From contig NC_014934.1 of the NCBI RefSeq assembly GCF_000186265.1, positions 62,001 through 126,000 of the forward strand: a stretch of 64,000 nt of DNA. Direction: 5' to 3'. Positions 9,175 to 17,318 of the stretch are shown here, piece after piece. The translations under genes and the position numbers were made by a program. This DNA comes from Cellulophaga algicola DSM 14237 (GTDB taxonomy: Bacteria > Bacteroidota > Bacteroidia > Flavobacteriales > Flavobacteriaceae). Below the pieces are notes generated by a model. The model was not told the DNA's origin. It made no database searches and worked only from the letters and a program-made list of their open reading frames with translations. Numbering within the stretch: the first letter of the stretch is position 1; each line of letters begins with the position of its first letter.

Positions 9175-9909
9175 ATGAAATTAGAACATAAATCCATCAT
9201 CATCACTGGGTCATCTAGAGGTATTGGAAAAGAAATAGCGGTACTCTTAGCCAAGAATGGCGCTAAAGTTGTTGTTAATTATACGCGTAGTAAGGATGCT
9301 GCAGAAGAAACTATTGCAGAGATAAACAAAAATGGAGGTACTGCTATTGCCTTGCAAGCAGATGTTAGTAAAAAGGAAGAAGTGATTCGTTTGTTTGACG
9401 AAACTATTAGGGCTTTTGGAAAGGTTGATGTATTGATTAATAACGCTGGTATTATGACCAATAAGCCTTTTAAAGACTTTAGTCAAGATGATTTTACTTC
9501 CCAGTTTGATGTAAATGTTCGAGGTGTTTTTAATACGATGCAAGAAGCATATGCAAAGCTAACAGATAATGGTATTATTATAAATTTTTCCTCGAGTACT
9601 ACAAAACTGATGCTTCCTAGTTACGGTATTTACGCTGCTACTAAAGCTGCGGTAGAACAGATGACCCGTGTTTTTTCTAAAGAAGTAGGTAGAGGCATCT
9701 CTGTAAATGCCATAGCTCCTGGTCCAACAAAAACAGAATTATTTTTAGAAGGAAAATCTGAAGAATTCATTGCTAAACTTAAAGGCATGAATGCTTTTGG
9801 TAGGCTAGCAGACCCTATCGATATTGCTAAAATTGTGTTGTTTTTAGCTAGTGATGATTCTAAATGGATTTCTGGCCAAGTAATAGGCGCCAATGGCGCT
9901 ATGATTTAA
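9175..9909 (+). CDS. SDR-family oxidoreductase (FabG-like)
   Basis: A 244-residue classical short-chain dehydrogenase/reductase. The Rossmann glycine motif TGSSRGIG is at residues 11-18, NNAG at 89-92, and the catalytic set is Ser140, Tyr153 and Lys157 (YAATK). PGPTKTEL near 180 is the usual PG motif. The Asn-Tyr-Thr-Arg run after the second strand suggests NADP preference. It sits alone between the B12 importer and rmuC, with about 86 nt upstream and 123 nt downstream. The substrate cannot be told; many such enzymes are annotated as 3-oxoacyl-ACP reductase or glucose dehydrogenase without proof. Confidence 0.88.
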   Translation: MKLEHKSIIITGSSRGIGKEIAVLLAKNGAKVVVNYTRSKDAAEETIAEINKNGGTAIALQADVSKKEEVIRLFDETIRAFGKVDVLINNAGIMTNKPFKDFSQDDFTSQFDVNVRGVFNTMQEAYAKLTDNGIIINFSSSTTKLMLPSYGIYAATKAAVEQMTRVFSKEVGRGISVNAIAPGPTKTELFLEGKSEEFIAKLKGMNAFGRLADPIDIAKIVLFLASDDSKWISGQVIGANGAMI

Positions 9910-10032
9910 TCATTAAACTTTTGTAAACAAAAACATAAACTCGTTCATAAGTTTAAAGCAAAATCGTTTAAAGCAGTATTTATAGTAGAGTGCTATCTAG
10001 TATCTTTACTTTTTAAGCTATTAAACGAGACA

Positions 10033-11433
10033 ATGAACGAGTACATCATCTATTTACTTATTGGTAGTGTAGGTATCGCTATAGGATTCTTTTTAGGAAA
10101 CTATATTCAAAAGCTTAAGACTACCTCTTCACAAAGTGCTTTGGTAGCACGTGAAGAACAGTTGCATATCAGCATTACTTCTTTAGAAGAAAAACTGATG
10201 AAAGCAGAAGAAACTACTGCTGAAATACGTGCTTTATCCGATTTGGATAAAAATGAACTTCGCAATGAAAAAGAAGTGTTGGGAAATCAAATTACCCGAT
10301 ACCAAGCAGACTTAGAAAACCTTCAACGTAAACATACAGAACAAAAAGAAGAAGTAGAAAAACTTCAAGAAAAATTTACCAAAGAATTTGAAAATCTTGC
10401 GAATAAAATTCTAGATGAAAAAAGCAGCAAGTTTACGGAACAAAACAGAGAGAATATCAAAAATATTCTGAATCCACTACAAGAAAAAATACTCCTGTTT
10501 GAAAAAAAGGTAGATGATAGCCAAAAAGAAAGTGTAGGCATGCATTCTGCACTTAAAGAGCAATTAGCAACGCTACAATTACAAAATTTAAAAATTACCC
10601 AAGAGGCAGAAAACCTTACGAAAGCTTTAAAAGGCGATAGTAAAATGCAAGGAAATTGGGGGGAACTGGTTTTAGAACGTGTGCTTGAAAAATCTGGCCT
10701 CGAAAAAGATAGGGAGTATTCTGTACAGCAAAGTTTTACCCGAGAAGATGGTTCCAGAGTTTTACCAGATGTAATTATTAACCTACCGGATGGTAAAAAG
10801 ATGATTGTAGATTCTAAGGTATCCTTGACTGATTATGAACGTTATGTAAATGCTGAAGATGGTTTAAAAGAGAAGTTCTTAAAAGACCATATCAATTCTC
10901 TTCGCCGTCATGTAGACCAATTATCTGCTAAAAAATATGAAGATCTATATGCAATGGAAAGTCCAGATTTTGTTTTGCTTTTTGTTCCTATAGAACCTGC
11001 TTTTGCTGTCGCCATTAACAATGACAACACGTTATACAACAAAGCTTTTGAGCAGAATATTATCATCGTAACACCTTCTACCCTTTTGGCTACATTACGT
11101 ACTATTGATAGCATGTGGAATAATGAAAAACAACAACGTAACGCCTTAGAGATTGCAAGACAAGCGGGTGCGCTTTATGATAAGTTTGAAGGTTTTGTGA
11201 GCGATTTAATGAAGGTTGGTAAAAAAATGGACGAAGCTAAAGTAGAATATCGTGGTGCTATGAATAAATTGGTTGATGGCCGCGGTAATATTGTAACTAG
11301 TATTCAGAAACTAAAGAAAATGGGCGCTAAAGCCAAAAAGTCTATTCCTGATTCTTTATTAAAAAGAGCGCATGATGATATTAATGAGGAAGAAGAAAAC
11401 GGAAGTATTGAGGAATCTAAGGTCAATTTGTAA
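10033..11433 (+). CDS. rmuC: DNA recombination protein RmuC
   Basis: A 466-residue RmuC family protein. It begins with one membrane helix (about residues 4-24), then a long coiled coil (about 35-200, rich in Glu/Lys/Leu), then the RmuC nuclease-like domain with LKGDSKMQGNWGELVLERVL, RVLPDVIINLPDGKKMIVDSKVS and LLFVPIEPAFAVAI. In E. coli, RmuC limits inversions at short inverted repeats; the exact activity is unsettled. The length and domain order match the family. It starts a short co-directional run with the two genes after it. Confidence 0.93.
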   Translation: MNEYIIYLLIGSVGIAIGFFLGNYIQKLKTTSSQSALVAREEQLHISITSLEEKLMKAEETTAEIRALSDLDKNELRNEKEVLGNQITRYQADLENLQRKHTEQKEEVEKLQEKFTKEFENLANKILDEKSSKFTEQNRENIKNILNPLQEKILLFEKKVDDSQKESVGMHSALKEQLATLQLQNLKITQEAENLTKALKGDSKMQGNWGELVLERVLEKSGLEKDREYSVQQSFTREDGSRVLPDVIINLPDGKKMIVDSKVSLTDYERYVNAEDGLKEKFLKDHINSLRRHVDQLSAKKYEDLYAMESPDFVLLFVPIEPAFAVAINNDNTLYNKAFEQNIIIVTPSTLLATLRTIDSMWNNEKQQRNALEIARQAGALYDKFEGFVSDLMKVGKKMDEAKVEYRGAMNKLVDGRGNIVTSIQKLKKMGAKAKKSIPDSLLKRAHDDINEEEENGSIEESKVNL

Positions 11434-11505
11434 TATATTACCAGAAAATTAGCCTAAAGAAGAGAGATCGCTTTATGCTTTAAAAAAAACTAACAAATAA
11501 AGAGA

Positions 11506-11871
11506 ATGAAAAAAATAATTGGATTAATAATTGTTGCAATAATCACAATATTTGGAGCGTACTATGCTTTTGTATATTTTGTGCCCTACAGTGAAGGCAT
11601 ACGCTCCGGAGAGCTTATTAAAATAAGCTATAAAGGAATGGCTGTTAAAACCTGGGAAGGAGAAATTAGCCAAGGAATTTCTGGAGCTCAAATTTTTGAA
11701 TTCTCTGTTTTAGATAAAGACAAAGAGGTAATTCAGAAATTAAAAGATTATCAAGGTCAATATGTAAAGCTAGATTATATAGAACGTTACAGAACATTCT
11801 TTTGGTTAGGAGATTCTAAATATTTTGTAACTAAAGTACAAAAAGAAAATTCACCTGGTTACCGCAATTAA
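11506..11871 (+). CDS. small membrane-anchored protein of unknown function
   Basis: A 121-residue protein with one N-terminal membrane helix (about residues 3-27, MKKIIGLIIVAIITIFGAYY) followed by a compact beta-rich soluble domain with YSEGIRSGELIKIS, FEFSVLDKD and YIERYRTFFWLGDSKY. Homologues are familiar in Flavobacteriaceae, and I recall some carrying a misleading 6-phosphogluconate dehydrogenase label; nothing here resembles that enzyme, and the true gnd is at 17.3 kb. It ends 2 nt before the thioesterase ATG, so the two are likely co-translated. Function unknown. Confidence 0.8.
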   Translation: MKKIIGLIIVAIITIFGAYYAFVYFVPYSEGIRSGELIKISYKGMAVKTWEGEISQGISGAQIFEFSVLDKDKEVIQKLKDYQGQYVKLDYIERYRTFFWLGDSKYFVTKVQKENSPGYRN

Positions 11872-11873
11872 TT

Positions 11874-12416
11874 ATGAAAGAATATAAAACATCTAAAGAA
11901 TCAAGAGTATCTATAACAGAATTAATGCTGCCTGCGCACTCTAATTTTGGCGGTAAAGTTCATGGAGGGCACATTTTAAACCTAATGGATCAGATTGCCT
12001 TTGCTTGCGCCTCTAAACATTCTAGAAGCTATTGCGTTACAGCATCTGTAAATAAAGTAGATTTTTTAAACCCTATTGAAGTTGGTGAATTGGTGACCTT
12101 AAAAGCATCGATAAATTTTACAGGTAGAACCTCAATGGTTGTTGGTGTTAGAGTAGAATCTGAAAATATTAGAACAGGTAAAAAGAAACATTGCAACTCT
12201 TCTTATTTTACCATGGTTGCCAAAGATCTTGAAGGTAAAAGTATTCCAATACCAGGGTTAATTGTAGACTCAATTGAAAGTGTACGTAGATTTTCTCGAA
12301 GCATCCAAAGAAAATCAGAATCCTCATCAAGAACAAGTCGTTTTGATTCTGCTAACTTTAAAGTTGATGATTATATAGCACACTTAGAAGGTGAGAACAT
12401 GAAGTTGGATTTATAA
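11874..12416 (+). CDS. acyl-CoA thioesterase (hotdog fold, YciA/BACH-type)
   Basis: A 180-residue hotdog-fold thioesterase expected to hydrolyse acyl-CoA to free acid and CoA in the cytoplasm. The core (about residues 10-135) has NFGGKVHGGHILNLMDQIAF, the usual N/G-x-x-x-G-G motif near the active-site helix, then CVTASVNKVDFLNPIEVGEL and the FTGRTSMVVGVRV strand. The C-terminal 45 residues are a polar tail rich in Ser and Arg. It follows the small membrane protein gene with a 2-nt gap. No terminator is evident after it. Confidence 0.88.
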   Translation: MKEYKTSKESRVSITELMLPAHSNFGGKVHGGHILNLMDQIAFACASKHSRSYCVTASVNKVDFLNPIEVGELVTLKASINFTGRTSMVVGVRVESENIRTGKKKHCNSSYFTMVAKDLEGKSIPIPGLIVDSIESVRRFSRSIQRKSESSSRTSRFDSANFKVDDYIAHLEGENMKLDL

Positions 12417-12463
12417 TCACAAAGCTACTAGACACTTTTCTTTTAACAATAGTGCTTTAATAA

Positions 12464-12893
12464 AAAACAAATACGATAATTTCATCCCTTTTACTAAGTA
12501 CTTCTTTACTTATTTTAGGGATGATTCATTTCAATTGGGTGGTTAGGAGGTCAGTTTGATATTTCTGCTTCAATCCCTACTAAAGAAGATGGAGAGCGGG
12601 TTTAAAACCCTAAAAAATTGACAGTGCAGTAATTGGTATTTGCTTATGTGTCTTTTAATTATTCTACTTTTCTTTTTTACGGGTTAATTACAAATAATTT
12701 ACCAGATCGGACAACAAATTATATGGGTTGGATTATTCCACTTATTTTTATGTTAAAAGCTTTTGGAGAATTTAAATACATCGGATTTTTTAAACGAGTA
12801 AAAAACAATAAATTTCGGAAAATTAGATACTTTTTTTCGCCCTTATGCCTCACTATTAGTGTTCTAGAAATACTTATTCAATCCATGAGGTAA
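12464..12893 (+). pseudogene. degraded DUF3995 membrane protein gene
   Basis: The remains of a DUF3995 small membrane protein can be followed across frames. The N-terminal helix reads LSTSLLILGMIHFNW in one frame. After a one-base shift near 12540, the other frame gives LGGQFDISASIPTKEDGERV followed by TAA at 12603. NPKK then leads into a second shift (SAVIGICLCVF in a third register, near 12625-12655), and the C-terminal half is open from 12633 (GWIIPLIFMLKAFGEFKYIG, then SPLCLTISVLEILIQ). No ATG precedes the first helix. At least four lesions (shifts and stops) mean this is not one sequencing error. The 86-residue tail alone would lack the family's N-terminal half. Confidence 0.8.
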
Positions 12894-12979
12894 TTTTATT
12901 AAAATAGAAGTAATTAAAGCCTTGTCTAAACGTATTGTAAGGATTCTACTGAATGTATACCACACAATAAACCAAAAGA

Positions 12980-13503
12980 ATGAACATTAAAAAATACTAA
13001 ATTTAAGCCTAATCTTCACTTGTTTAGTAACCAGTTGTCAGATAGAAAAAAAGGTATTTCCCTCTAAACAATACTCCCGACACATTGGTGATAGCGAGCA
13101 GAACAATGAAGATGATTTTAATTTCAAAGTTTGTAATGGTAATGAGAATATCTATCAATACTTTAATCTGCAAAAAGGACCTGAATATCTAGGTGAAAAG
13201 TGTTCAATTTTAAAAGTCTTTAATGATCAATACAAACCTATTCGTGCTATAAGTCAAGATGGACTTATAAGAATTAGATTTGTAGTTAATTGTGAAGGTA
13301 AAGCAGGAAGGTTTAGAGTGTTACAAAGTGACAATTATCTTAATGAATTTAAATTCAATAAAAAGGTTGTAAATCAGCTTCTAGAAATAACAAAAAGTGT
13401 AAAATTTTGGGAGATTTATTACTTTAGAGAAAACCCTATAGATTACTATTTCTATCTAATCTTCAAGATAGAAGACGGACAAATAAAAGAAATATTACCA
13501 TGA
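12980..13503 (+). pseudogene. lipoprotein with TonB-C-like domain, start region frameshifted at a poly-A tract
   Basis: From about 12991 to the TGA at 13501 there is a clean open frame beginning KILNLSLIFTCLVTSC, a textbook lipoprotein signal, but with no start codon. An ATG at 12980 (MNIKK) lies exactly one base out of frame, separated by a run of six A. Seven A would give MNIKKILNLSLIFTCLVTSC. The mature part contains DGLIRIRFVVNCEGKAGRFR, similar in layout to TonB C-terminal domains, then FKFNKKVVNQLLEITKS. Its TGA overlaps the next gene's ATG (ATGA at 13500), typical of coupled genes. Options are a recent inactivating deletion, a slippage-controlled gene, or a homopolymer read error. A GTG at 13318 would yield only 61 residues and is not credible as the start. 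Confidence 0.7.
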
Positions 13504-14321
13504 TAAAATACCTGATTTCGAATGTACTTTTCTTTTGCTACCTAACAGTTGCTGCGCAACCAAATTGCGAAGTGTACAAATACAATGGGGAAACTAAGAA
13601 ATATCAAGCATGTATAAAACTAGAAGAAGCTGACGCCTTTTACCAGTTTAGTAAGGAGTTTCAAGAAATTTATGATGAAGCCATAGCTATAGATTCCACC
13701 TTTGCGTATGCCTATAAAGAAAAATCTGTTGCCTATTTAAAAAGCGGGGATTTTATCACATGGAAAAAGTTAATGGATAAAGCAGTACAGTATGACGCTA
13801 AAGATAATTTAGGGTATCGGGGTTGGTGTCGCTATCAATTTTTTAGAGATTACCAAGGTGCAATTGCTGATTTGGAAAAACTAGACAGTTTGTTAAGTTA
13901 TGATATGGGCTATTCTAAAAATGGTACCTATCACTTAAATATTGCTAAAGGGCTATGCTATAAAGGCATTGGCGAGAAAGAAAAAGCGCTTACCATTATA
14001 GAAAATCAAATAAAACTTAATGAGGAAATAGATTTTGTAGGAACCCTAGATTACTTGCACTTAGGGGTATTACATTTAGAACTTAACCATTTTAAAAAAG
14101 CCATAGAGGCCTTAAAAAAACAGGAAACAACAAATAATCTCGCTGAAAATCAATATTATCTTGCACTAACCTATAAAGCGCTAAAAAGACATACGGAATA
14201 CCAGATGTGTTTAGTAAAAGCTAAAGCGCTATATATTGAAGGTAAAATAATGAATGACCCATATACTACTCCAATAGATAAAATATATTTGAAAGATATT
14301 GAAACTGAATTAACCAAATAG
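13500..14321 (+). CDS. secreted TPR-repeat protein
   Basis: A 273-residue protein with a Sec signal peptide (MIKYLISNVLFFCYLTVAAQ) and helical repeats typical of TPRs: ALTIIENQIKLNEE, LDYLHLGVLHLELNHFKKAI and NQYYLALTYKALKRHTEY. It probably acts as a periplasmic protein-interaction scaffold. The ATG overlaps the stop of the preceding lipoprotein gene by four bases, so it should be translationally coupled to it, and the two products may cooperate at the envelope. The GNAT gene follows after 8 nt. Specific role unknown. Confidence 0.8.
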   Translation: MIKYLISNVLFFCYLTVAAQPNCEVYKYNGETKKYQACIKLEEADAFYQFSKEFQEIYDEAIAIDSTFAYAYKEKSVAYLKSGDFITWKKLMDKAVQYDAKDNLGYRGWCRYQFFRDYQGAIADLEKLDSLLSYDMGYSKNGTYHLNIAKGLCYKGIGEKEKALTIIENQIKLNEEIDFVGTLDYLHLGVLHLELNHFKKAIEALKKQETTNNLAENQYYLALTYKALKRHTEYQMCLVKAKALYIEGKIMNDPYTTPIDKIYLKDIETELTK

Positions 14322-14329
14322 TATTAATT

Positions 14330-14845
14330 ATGACTATAAAAAATAGCAGAATTGAAGACATTGATGAAATTTTCAGACTTTATAAAATAGCCTCTGACTA
14401 TCAGAAAGAAAAAAAGAAAGTGGTTGTTTGGCCAGAATTCAAAAGAGTATTGGTAGCGACTGAAATAGCAGAAAAAAGGCAATGGAAAATGATAATTGAT
14501 GATGAAATAGCATGTCTTTGGGCTATTACCTTTAGTGATGCACAAATTTGGGAAGAAAGAGATAATGCTACCTCTATCTACATTCACAGGATTGCTACTA
14601 ACCCCAAATTCAGAGGCAACAACTATATGAACACTATTGTAACTTGGGCAAAAACCTATGCACAATCTACAGAAAAACAGTTTATACGTTTAGACACCTT
14701 AGGGAATAATACCAAACTAATCGAACATTACCAAAAGGCCGGATTCGACTTTTTAGGAATGTTCGATTTGAAAAATACTGATATGTTACCTGATCATTAT
14801 CAGGACCAACCTGCCTGTTTGTTTGAAATAGATTTAGGACAATAA
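14330..14845 (+). CDS. GNAT-family N-acetyltransferase
   Basis: A 171-residue acetyltransferase of the GNAT fold. The acetyl-CoA binding strand-loop-helix is visible as IYIHRIATNPKFRGNNYMNT (about residues 82-101), where FRGNNYM replaces the usual Q/R-x-x-G-x-G/A. KQFIRLDTLGNN and LIEHYQKAGFDFLG are the later conserved segments. It is the last gene of a co-directional group with the TPR protein and ends 1 nt before the stop of the convergent pgl gene, with no terminator between them. Substrate unknown. Confidence 0.87.
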   Translation: MTIKNSRIEDIDEIFRLYKIASDYQKEKKKVVVWPEFKRVLVATEIAEKRQWKMIIDDEIACLWAITFSDAQIWEERDNATSIYIHRIATNPKFRGNNYMNTIVTWAKTYAQSTEKQFIRLDTLGNNTKLIEHYQKAGFDFLGMFDLKNTDMLPDHYQDQPACLFEIDLGQ

Positions 14846-14846
14846 A

Positions 14847-15557
14847 TTAAAGTCCCTTTGCTGCAGCTCCGTCTAAAAACCAAATTAATTTATTAGAGGT
14901 AGGTTTTACCAAAGTTGCAGGATAAATAGTAGCATCTACCTCTTTTCTGATGATCTCTTTTACCTTATCTGTCTTACTGGCTCCTGTTACTAAAAATGCT
15001 ACTGTTGCGGCATTATTGATAATCTTACCGGTAATAGAAACACGCCTTTGTCCAGAGTCTGGATGAATGGCTACCACACAGTTTTCTTCTGCGTCCCAGA
15101 GGCTTATTTCATGAGGAAAAACAGAAGCGGTATGTCCGTCATCTCCCATTCCTAGAATTACCAAATCAAATTTTGGTACTCCATTTTCATTAGGTACGTT
15201 TTTCTCTAAAACATCACTATAGCGTATCGCTTCTTTTTTAGGATCATTCTCTCCTAAAATTCTAAAAATATTCCCAGCAGGAATTTCAATTTTAGACAAT
15301 AGGTGTTCTACCGTCATTTTATAGTTACTTTCGTCATCGGTGGGTTGAACACAACGTTCATCGCCCCAATAAAAAAATACGTTGGACCAATCTATGTCAG
15401 TACCAAAATGTGCGGCTAGATAGTCAAAAACAATTTTAGGAGTACTACCTCCAGATAATGCCACATGAAATGCATCGTGTTTTTTTGATTCATCTTTGAA
15501 AAAGGCTGAGAATTTTTCTGCAACCTGCTGCTTTGTATTATATATTCTTACTTGCAT
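14847..15557 (-). CDS. pgl: 6-phosphogluconolactonase
   Basis: A 236-residue enzyme of the oxidative pentose phosphate pathway, hydrolysing 6-phosphogluconolactone. Signature segments are ALSGGSTPKIVFDYL (about 33-47), WGDERCVQPTDDESNYKM and LGMGDDGHTASVFP. It lies 13 nt after zwf on the same strand, so both are one operon acting on consecutive steps. The ATG at 15557 gives the normal start. Confidence 0.95.
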   Translation of the reverse strand: MQVRIYNTKQQVAEKFSAFFKDESKKHDAFHVALSGGSTPKIVFDYLAAHFGTDIDWSNVFFYWGDERCVQPTDDESNYKMTVEHLLSKIEIPAGNIFRILGENDPKKEAIRYSDVLEKNVPNENGVPKFDLVILGMGDDGHTASVFPHEISLWDAEENCVVAIHPDSGQRRVSITGKIINNAATVAFLVTGASKTDKVKEIIRKEVDATIYPATLVKPTSNKLIWFLDGAAAKGL

Positions 15558-15570
15558 TCTTAAAAATCTT

Positions 15571-17103
15571 TTAACAAATTACACAGAAACCAGAGTCGTC
15601 TACTAAATGTGGGCCTGGATTACGCCATGTATATTCACCTTCTATTAAACCATCAGAATTTTTAGGTCCCCAAGCTCCTGCAGAATATCCGTACGTTTTA
15701 ACGTCTTCCCCATTCTCCCAATAGTTCAAAATAGGATCTACAAATGCCCAAGCGGCTTCTACTTCATCTGCTCTAGCGTATAAGGTAGCATCACCTTGCA
15801 TAGCGTCTAACAATAAACGCTCATAGGCTTGCATTATATTTGTATCGACCAAGCTAGAATAATAAAAATCTAAATTAGCACGCTCTACTTTAAATCCTTG
15901 CCCTGGTACTTTTACTCCAAATTTAATCAAGATACCTTCGTCTGGTTGTATTCTAATGATTAATTTATTGTCTTTATTGGCTATATCTTTTTCTTTAAAA
16001 ACTTGATGGTGTGGTGTTTTAAAATGAATTACTACCTCAGTAACCTTTGTAGGCATACGCTTTGCTGTACGCACATAAAAAGGAACATCGCTCCAACGCC
16101 AGTTGTCTACAAAAAACTTAACTGCAGCAAACGTTTCCGTTTTAGAATTAGCATCTACCCCTTCTTCTTCCCTGTATCCTTTTACTTTTTCTCCATCAAT
16201 TTCCGAAGCAACATATTGCCCTTTAATCGTATGATCAAATAGTGTTTTTTCATCTGTCATGATTCGGAGCGACTTTAAAGCTTTCACTTTTTCATTTCTA
16301 ATCTCTTCCGCATTAGAATTAATTGGCGGCTCCATGACAATTAAAGATACTATTTGTAACAAATGACTTTGAAACATATCTCGGAGTGCTCCAGATTTAT
16401 CATAATAACCCCCACGTTTCTCTACGCCTACCGTCTCTGCATTCGTAATTTCCACATGATGTATGTAATTTCTATTCCATAAAGGTTCAAAAATAGAATT
16501 GGCAAAACGTGTCACTAATAAGTTCTGAACCGTTTCTTTCCCTAAATAATGATCTATTCGGTAAATTTGTTTCTCTTTAAAATATTTCTGTAAGCCTTTA
16601 TTTAAATCTTGAGCCGTTTGTAAACTATACCCAAAAGGTTTTTCTATTAAAATACGTTTCCAACCGTTAGCTTCACTATTTAAACCTTTATCTGAAAGAT
16701 TTTTTGCTATTGCCTCATACAAACTTGGTGGTGTAGAAAGGTAAAATATATAATTATTCTCTGTATGGTATTTATTGTTTAAATCCCCTATTCGCTTGCT
16801 TAAGCGGTCGTAATCAGTATCATAATCATCCCCTAAATCTTCGTAAAATAATTTATCTGCAAAAGTCGATACGAAATCTTGATCTTCTTTCCCTAAACTT
16901 GATTTTAAGAATTCACTTTCATGAACTACTTTTTTTCTAAATTCACCATCCGTGATTGAACTTCTACTTGCCCCTAAAACAACAAAGTTTTCTGGCAGGT
17001 GTTTTCCTTTGTATAAGTTATAAATAGCAGGAATTAATTTCCTTGCCGTTAAATCTCCTGAAGCTCCAAAAATAATAAGCATTTGATTTGCCGTCTTGTT
17101 CAT
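15571..17103 (-). CDS. zwf: glucose-6-phosphate 1-dehydrogenase
   Basis: A 510-residue dehydrogenase that oxidises glucose-6-phosphate with NAD(P)+. The dinucleotide site is GASGDLTARKLIPAIYNLY (about 13-31). The substrate-site motif RIDHYLGKETVQNLL (about 182-196) supplies the catalytic histidine and lysine. EKPFGYSLQTAQ and the C-terminal DEVEAAWAFVDPIL are also typical. It is the first gene of the zwf-pgl pair and is divergent from gnd, sharing a 215-nt intergenic region, so all three pathway genes may respond to one control region. Confidence 0.97.
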   Translation of the reverse strand: MNKTANQMLIIFGASGDLTARKLIPAIYNLYKGKHLPENFVVLGASRSSITDGEFRKKVVHESEFLKSSLGKEDQDFVSTFADKLFYEDLGDDYDTDYDRLSKRIGDLNNKYHTENNYIFYLSTPPSLYEAIAKNLSDKGLNSEANGWKRILIEKPFGYSLQTAQDLNKGLQKYFKEKQIYRIDHYLGKETVQNLLVTRFANSIFEPLWNRNYIHHVEITNAETVGVEKRGGYYDKSGALRDMFQSHLLQIVSLIVMEPPINSNAEEIRNEKVKALKSLRIMTDEKTLFDHTIKGQYVASEIDGEKVKGYREEEGVDANSKTETFAAVKFFVDNWRWSDVPFYVRTAKRMPTKVTEVVIHFKTPHHQVFKEKDIANKDNKLIIRIQPDEGILIKFGVKVPGQGFKVERANLDFYYSSLVDTNIMQAYERLLLDAMQGDATLYARADEVEAAWAFVDPILNYWENGEDVKTYGYSAGAWGPKNSDGLIEGEYTWRNPGPHLVDDSGFCVIC

Positions 17104-17318
17104 AAATCCTTGCTTTTTTTTATTCTGTATGTTGTATTTCCAATTTTTATAAAGACTTTGGTTAGTTTCTTACGTATAACCCGCCTAATTGGATATTTTA
17201 AATTAATTTTGATATAATTCTTCGGCTAAATTAAGATTATTTTATATCAATTAGTAGTTTAGTCGAATACTTTACACAATATTGACACCTATTGTTAGGT
17301 AATAAAAGATATACACAG

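Noticed and set aside
11506-11871. possible 6-phosphogluconate dehydrogenase label for the 121-residue protein
   Set aside because: There is no Rossmann motif or substrate site; the real enzyme is at 17319-18731.
12633-12893. 86-residue membrane protein from TTG 12633
   Set aside because: It is the C-terminal part of a decayed DUF3995 gene whose earlier segments are visible upstream.
13318-13503. 61-residue ORF from GTG 13318
   Set aside because: The frame is open upstream to about 12991 and contains a lipoprotein signal; this is the tail of a longer gene.
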